From Burkholderiales bacterium (GTDB lineage Bacteria > Pseudomonadota > Gammaproteobacteria > Burkholderiales > Burkholderiaceae_C): a stretch of DNA of 9,317 nucleotides. The stretch's first letter is position 1. Each line of letters opens with the position of its first letter. Positions 6,979-9,317 of the stretch are shown piece by piece. The position numbers and the translations under genes are program-made. The stretch covers positions 1 through 9,317 of the forward strand of contig CANJKD010000042.1 in the NCBI GenBank assembly GCA_947474415.1, given 5' to 3'. The notes beneath the pieces are model-generated. The model did no database searches. It worked only from the letters and a program-made list of their open reading frames with translations, and was not told the DNA's origin.

Positions 6979-7511
6979 AGCCCTTCGCCGGCGAAATTTT
7001 CAGCGGCATCGAGCCGGGCGCCATCCTCGACGGCCTGGCGCCTGTGGTCGATGCGAACACCCGGCTGATCGTGCTCGGCAGCTTCCCCGGCGTCGCCTCG
7101 CTGAAGGCGCAGCAGTACTACGGCCACCCGCGCAACCACTTCTGGCCGATCCTCTCGGCGCTGTGGGGCGTGGACCTGAAGAGCGCGCCGTACGAACAGC
7201 GGCTGGCGCAAGCGCGCCGCCATGGCCTCGGCCTGTGGGATGTGTATGCGAGCTGCCGGCGCGAAGGCAGCCTCGACAGCGCCATCGAACAGGCGCAATT
7301 CAATGACTTGGGCGACCTCACGCGCATTGCGCCGGGCTTGCGTGGCATCGTCCACAACGGCGGCGAGTCGGCCCGCGCGATGGTTCACACTCGGGCGCTC
7401 GGCCTGCCGGTCACGCGCCTGCCGTCCACCAGCCCGGCGAACGCGAGTTGGAGCTTCGAGCGCAAGCTTGACGCCTGGCGCGCCGCCTTGGAAGACCATG
7501 GAATCGAATGA
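6975..7511 (+). CDS. DNA-deoxyinosine glycosylase (uracil-DNA glycosylase superfamily, family 6/HDG)
   Basis: This 178-residue protein fits the hypoxanthine-DNA glycosylase family, which removes deaminated adenine (deoxyinosine) from DNA to start base excision repair. Family motifs visible are LIVLGSFPGVASLKAQQYYG (31-50) running into HPRNHFWPIL (51-60), then GLGLWDVYASC (85-94) and LPSTSPANAS (149-158), which sits where the superfamily has its second active-site loop. The length is normal for the family and nothing appears truncated. The ATG at 6975 overlaps the TatD-family stop (TGA 6976-6978) and a GGGG stretch lies about 8 bases upstream. The stop overlaps the following ATG in the same way. 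The pairing with a TatD-type nuclease suggests a repair-related unit, which is inference. Confidence 0.88.
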   Translation: MKPFAGEIFSGIEPGAILDGLAPVVDANTRLIVLGSFPGVASLKAQQYYGHPRNHFWPILSALWGVDLKSAPYEQRLAQARRHGLGLWDVYASCRREGSLDSAIEQAQFNDLGDLTRIAPGLRGIVHNGGESARAMVHTRALGLPVTRLPSTSPANASWSFERKLDAWRAALEDHGIE

Positions 7512-8290
7512 GCACTCGCATCAAGAAGAAGCCCGAGCCGGCACCCGAGCCCGAACTAGCGCCCGCCACCATTTCGGAATTCGATGGCGTGCGCTATCTG
7601 CACCTCGGCACGCCGTGGGTGCAGGGCGCGATGCGGATCCGCAAGTCGCTGGCGCTCGAACTCGAGTACGTCCAGCGCATGATGGTCTGGATGCTGCTGC
7701 GCCCCAGCGATGAACTGACGCACGGCCACGCCGTGCAGCTCGGCCTCGGCGCCGCCGCGATCACGCGCTTTTGCCACAGCACGCTGCGCCTGCGCACCAC
7801 CGCCGTCGAACTGAACCCGACCGTCATCAGTGCCTGCCGCATCTGGTTCCACCTGCCCGACGATTCATCACGCTTTCATGTGCTGGAAATGGACGCTGCG
7901 GATTACGTGGCCGACCCGCAGCGGGCCGCTTCAGCCCAGGTGCTTTGCGTCGATTTGTATGACCACGACGCGGCCAGCCCGGTGCTCGACAGCGAGGCCT
8001 TCTATGCCGACTGCCACCGCCTGCTCGCCGATGGCGGCGTGATGACCGTCAACCTGTTCGGCCGCGACGCCAGCTTTGAACGCAGCGCCCAGCGCATCGC
8101 TGCGGCCTTCGGTGCCGCGCAGGTCTTCAGCCTGCGGCCGACGAAAGAGGGCAACACGATCGTGCTTGCCATGAAGCAGCGCCCGTGGCCGGACCGGGCC
8201 ACGTTGGCGGCACGCGCCGCCGACATCGAAAGCCGCTTCAAACTGCCGGCGAAGAAGTGGTTGCCGATGATGCGGACGCTGGCGGCCTGA
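7508..8290 (+). CDS. Spermidine-synthase-like (SpeE-fold) protein
   Basis: This 260-residue protein has the Rossmann methyltransferase-type fold of spermidine synthases. Visible elements: VQGAMRI (38-44) and LELEYVQRMM (50-59) typical of SpeE-like proteins; a nucleotide-binding stretch QLGLGAAAITRF (77-88) in place of the usual GGGDGG; AVELNP (99-104) ending strand 2 with the conserved acid; an aspartate pair in MDAADY (128-133); and VDLYDHDAASP (148-158) where true enzymes carry the catalytic aspartate. The altered glycine loop, and no speD or decarboxylase gene nearby, make genuine aminopropyl transfer uncertain; it could be another SAM-binding enzyme. The first 20 residues are a Lys/Pro/Glu-rich tail. 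The ATG at 7508 overlaps the glycosylase stop as ATGA, making it the third gene of a coupled operon; its stop is 63 bases before the GspE frame. Confidence 0.82.
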   Translation: MSTRIKKKPEPAPEPELAPATISEFDGVRYLHLGTPWVQGAMRIRKSLALELEYVQRMMVWMLLRPSDELTHGHAVQLGLGAAAITRFCHSTLRLRTTAVELNPTVISACRIWFHLPDDSSRFHVLEMDAADYVADPQRAASAQVLCVDLYDHDAASPVLDSEAFYADCHRLLADGGVMTVNLFGRDASFERSAQRIAAAFGAAQVFSLRPTKEGNTIVLAMKQRPWPDRATLAARAADIESRFKLPAKKWLPMMRTLAA

Positions 8291-8329
8291 CGGCGCGGTG
8301 TTGGCGGGCGCAGGCCTGCCTCGGAGCTT

Positions 8330-8345
8330 GGCTGCGCGGGCAGCC
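8330..8345. repeat. Short hairpin between the SpeE-like gene and gspE
   Basis: GGCTGC (8330-8335) and GCAGCC (8340-8345) form a perfect 6-bp stem with a GCGG loop. No T-tract follows, so it is at best a weak terminator. It falls between the poor -35-like TTGGCT (8328-8333) and the -10-like TATGAT (8353-8358). A separate perfect palindrome, GCAGGCCTGC, lies just upstream at 8310-8319. Confidence 0.4.
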
Positions 8346-8352
8346 CCAAACG

Positions 8353-8358
8353 TATGAT
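8353..8358 (+). promoter_or_regulatory. Possible -10 box (TATGAT) upstream of gspE
   Basis: TATGAT differs from the sigma-70 -10 consensus at one base and stands out in GC-rich DNA. The only -35 candidate, TTGGCT at 8328-8333, gives a long 19-base spacer. If real, transcription would begin near 8365, the ATG at 8354 could not be used from this transcript, and translation would start at 8444. The match could equally be chance, because the box contains the possible start codon itself. Confidence 0.3.
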
Positions 8359-9317
8359 CGGGACCCGCGGCCTGAATTCCGCAAGCGACTCCTCAAGCGA
8401 CTCTGCCAGCAACTACGCCAGCGCCGACCACCTCGCCCTCCGCATGAACGCTGCCTCCTCCGCCACCGGATCGACTGCCACCCAGCTGGCCGCCGCCGTC
8501 ACGGGCAAGCTCGACTGGCGCCTGTTGCTCCAGTGGCTGCGTGAAGACGCGGTGATCAGCGCCATAGACGCCGAGCAGACCTTCCGCCGCTTCGCCGCCG
8601 GCCACAGCGCCCAGCATCCTCTGGTGCGGCTGGCCGGCGCGAACCTGTTGCGCGCCGGCGCGGGTGGCGATGCGGCTGCGGCTGCGGGCCGGCTGCTCGA
8701 TGTCGAAGTGCTGACCGAATGGCTGGCCCTGCGCTGCGGCCTGCCGTACCTGCGCATCGACCCGCTGCGCGTCGACGTCGGCCGCGTTGCCGAGGTGATG
8801 TCGATCAACTATGCCGAGCGCCGCCACGCGCTGCCGCTGACGGTGGGCCTGAGCGAGGTCACGATCGCAACCTGCGAGCCGCTCGACGTGGCCTGGGTGG
8901 CCGAGATCGAAGCGCACACGCGCAAGGTTGTGAAGCTCGTCGTCACGAGTCCGATCGAGCTGGCGCGCTACACGACCGAGTTCTATACCTTGTCGCGCTC
9001 GGTGCGCAATGCAGTCAAGTTGGGCGAGAACTCGGGCCTGGCGAGCTTCGAGCAGCTGGTGGAACTGGGCCGCAGCAACAAGCAGCTCGACGCGAACGAC
9101 CAGGGCGTGGTGCAGGTGGTCGACTGGTTGTGGCAGTACGCCTTCGACCAGCGCGCCTCCGACATCCACCTGGAGCCTAAGCGCGAACGCAGCGTGATCC
9201 GCTTCCGCATCGACGGTGTGATGCACACCGTGTACCAGCTGCCGCCCGGCGTGATGAACGCGATGATCGCGCGCATCAAGCTGCTCGGCCGCATGGATGT
9301 GGTCGAGAAGCGGCGCC
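8354..9317 (+). CDS. gspE: Type II secretion ATPase GspE, N-terminal part (cut by window end)
   Basis: GspE is the cytoplasmic hexameric ATPase that powers pseudopilus assembly in type II secretion. The frame stays open to the window edge (321 codons). Visible are KLDWRLLLQWLRED, a T2SSE N-terminal domain around LPYLRIDPLRVDVGRVAEVM, and the start of the ATPase N2 region with RASDIHLEP (267-275), then RFRIDGVMH and IARIKLLGRMDVVEKRR. Walker A and catalytic motifs lie beyond the window. GspE is preferred over PilB because of the long N1 wording and RASDIHLEPKRE; PilB or another family member is less likely. The start is uncertain: ATG 8354 adds a Ser/Asp-rich stretch whose third codon positions are GC-rich, as in coding DNA, while ATG 8444 gives an N-terminus more like relatives and would suit the TATGAT promoter. 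Neither has a clear Shine-Dalgarno. Confidence 0.88.
   Translation, partial: MIGTRGLNSASDSSSDSASNYASADHLALRMNAASSATGSTATQLAAAVTGKLDWRLLLQWLREDAVISAIDAEQTFRRFAAGHSAQHPLVRLAGANLLRAGAGGDAAAAAGRLLDVEVLTEWLALRCGLPYLRIDPLRVDVGRVAEVMSINYAERRHALPLTVGLSEVTIATCEPLDVAWVAEIEAHTRKVVKLVVTSPIELARYTTEFYTLSRSVRNAVKLGENSGLASFEQLVELGRSNKQLDANDQGVVQVVDWLWQYAFDQRASDIHLEPKRERSVIRFRIDGVMHTVYQLPPGVMNAMIARIKLLGRMDVVEKRR
8382..8403 (+). repeat. Short tandem repeat in the extreme gspE N-terminus
   Basis: CAAGCGACTC occurs at 8382-8391 and 8394-8403, a 12-base period. In the GspE frame it encodes a Ser/Asp-rich stretch (SDSSSDS), which would be disordered if translated. It lies only in the region between the two candidate starts. 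Confidence 0.7.

Noticed and set aside
8393..9226. Minus-strand open frame (277 codons) opposite gspE
   Set aside because: Antisense to clear GspE motifs; no start signal or domain.

Overview
The window is GC-rich, densely packed bacterial DNA. Its gene set (ImuB translesion factor, a MoxR/DUF58/VWA operon, a TatD/deoxyinosine-glycosylase operon, type II secretion GspE) and protein wording fit a betaproteobacterium of the order Burkholderiales, probably near the Comamonadaceae or the Rubrivivax/Leptothrix group. That placement is inference from sequence style. No RNA gene, CRISPR array, transposase or prophage gene is visible.

Layout. (1) 49-1647 (+): ImuB, a catalytically degenerate Y-family polymerase homologue for SOS translesion synthesis, carrying an exact 30-bp in-frame tandem duplication. 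(2) 1648-1750: convergent gap with a REP-like hairpin, a plausible shared terminator. (3) 1751-4813 (-): a compact three-gene operon read leftward, MoxR-type AAA+ ATPase, then a DUF58 protein, then a membrane-anchored VWA protein. The last two overlap by ATGA. (4) 4814-5001: gap holding a 101-bp imperfect palindromic intergenic element and a separate leader hairpin close to the moxR start. (5) 5002-5937 (-): membrane-anchored HtrA-like serine protease without a PDZ domain. (6) 5938-6138: divergent control region. (7) 6139-8290 (+): TatD-family metal hydrolase, family 6 deoxyinosine DNA glycosylase and a spermidine-synthase-like protein, joined by two 4-base ATGA overlaps. (8) 8354 to the window end (+): the N-terminal part of the type II secretion ATPase GspE, cut by the window edge.

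Three of the eight genes (imuB, the TatD-family gene, the deoxyinosine glycosylase) belong to DNA repair or damage tolerance, but they sit in two separate transcription units. The minus-strand block pairs an AAA+/VWA chaperone-type system with a membrane serine protease, which could be an envelope quality-control module; that link rests on gene order and membrane topology only. Nothing here is clearly a wholly new system. The best leads are the palindromic element in front of moxR, the ImuB duplication, the protease-MoxR-DUF58-VWA linkage and the tightly coupled TatD/glycosylase/SpeE-like operon.
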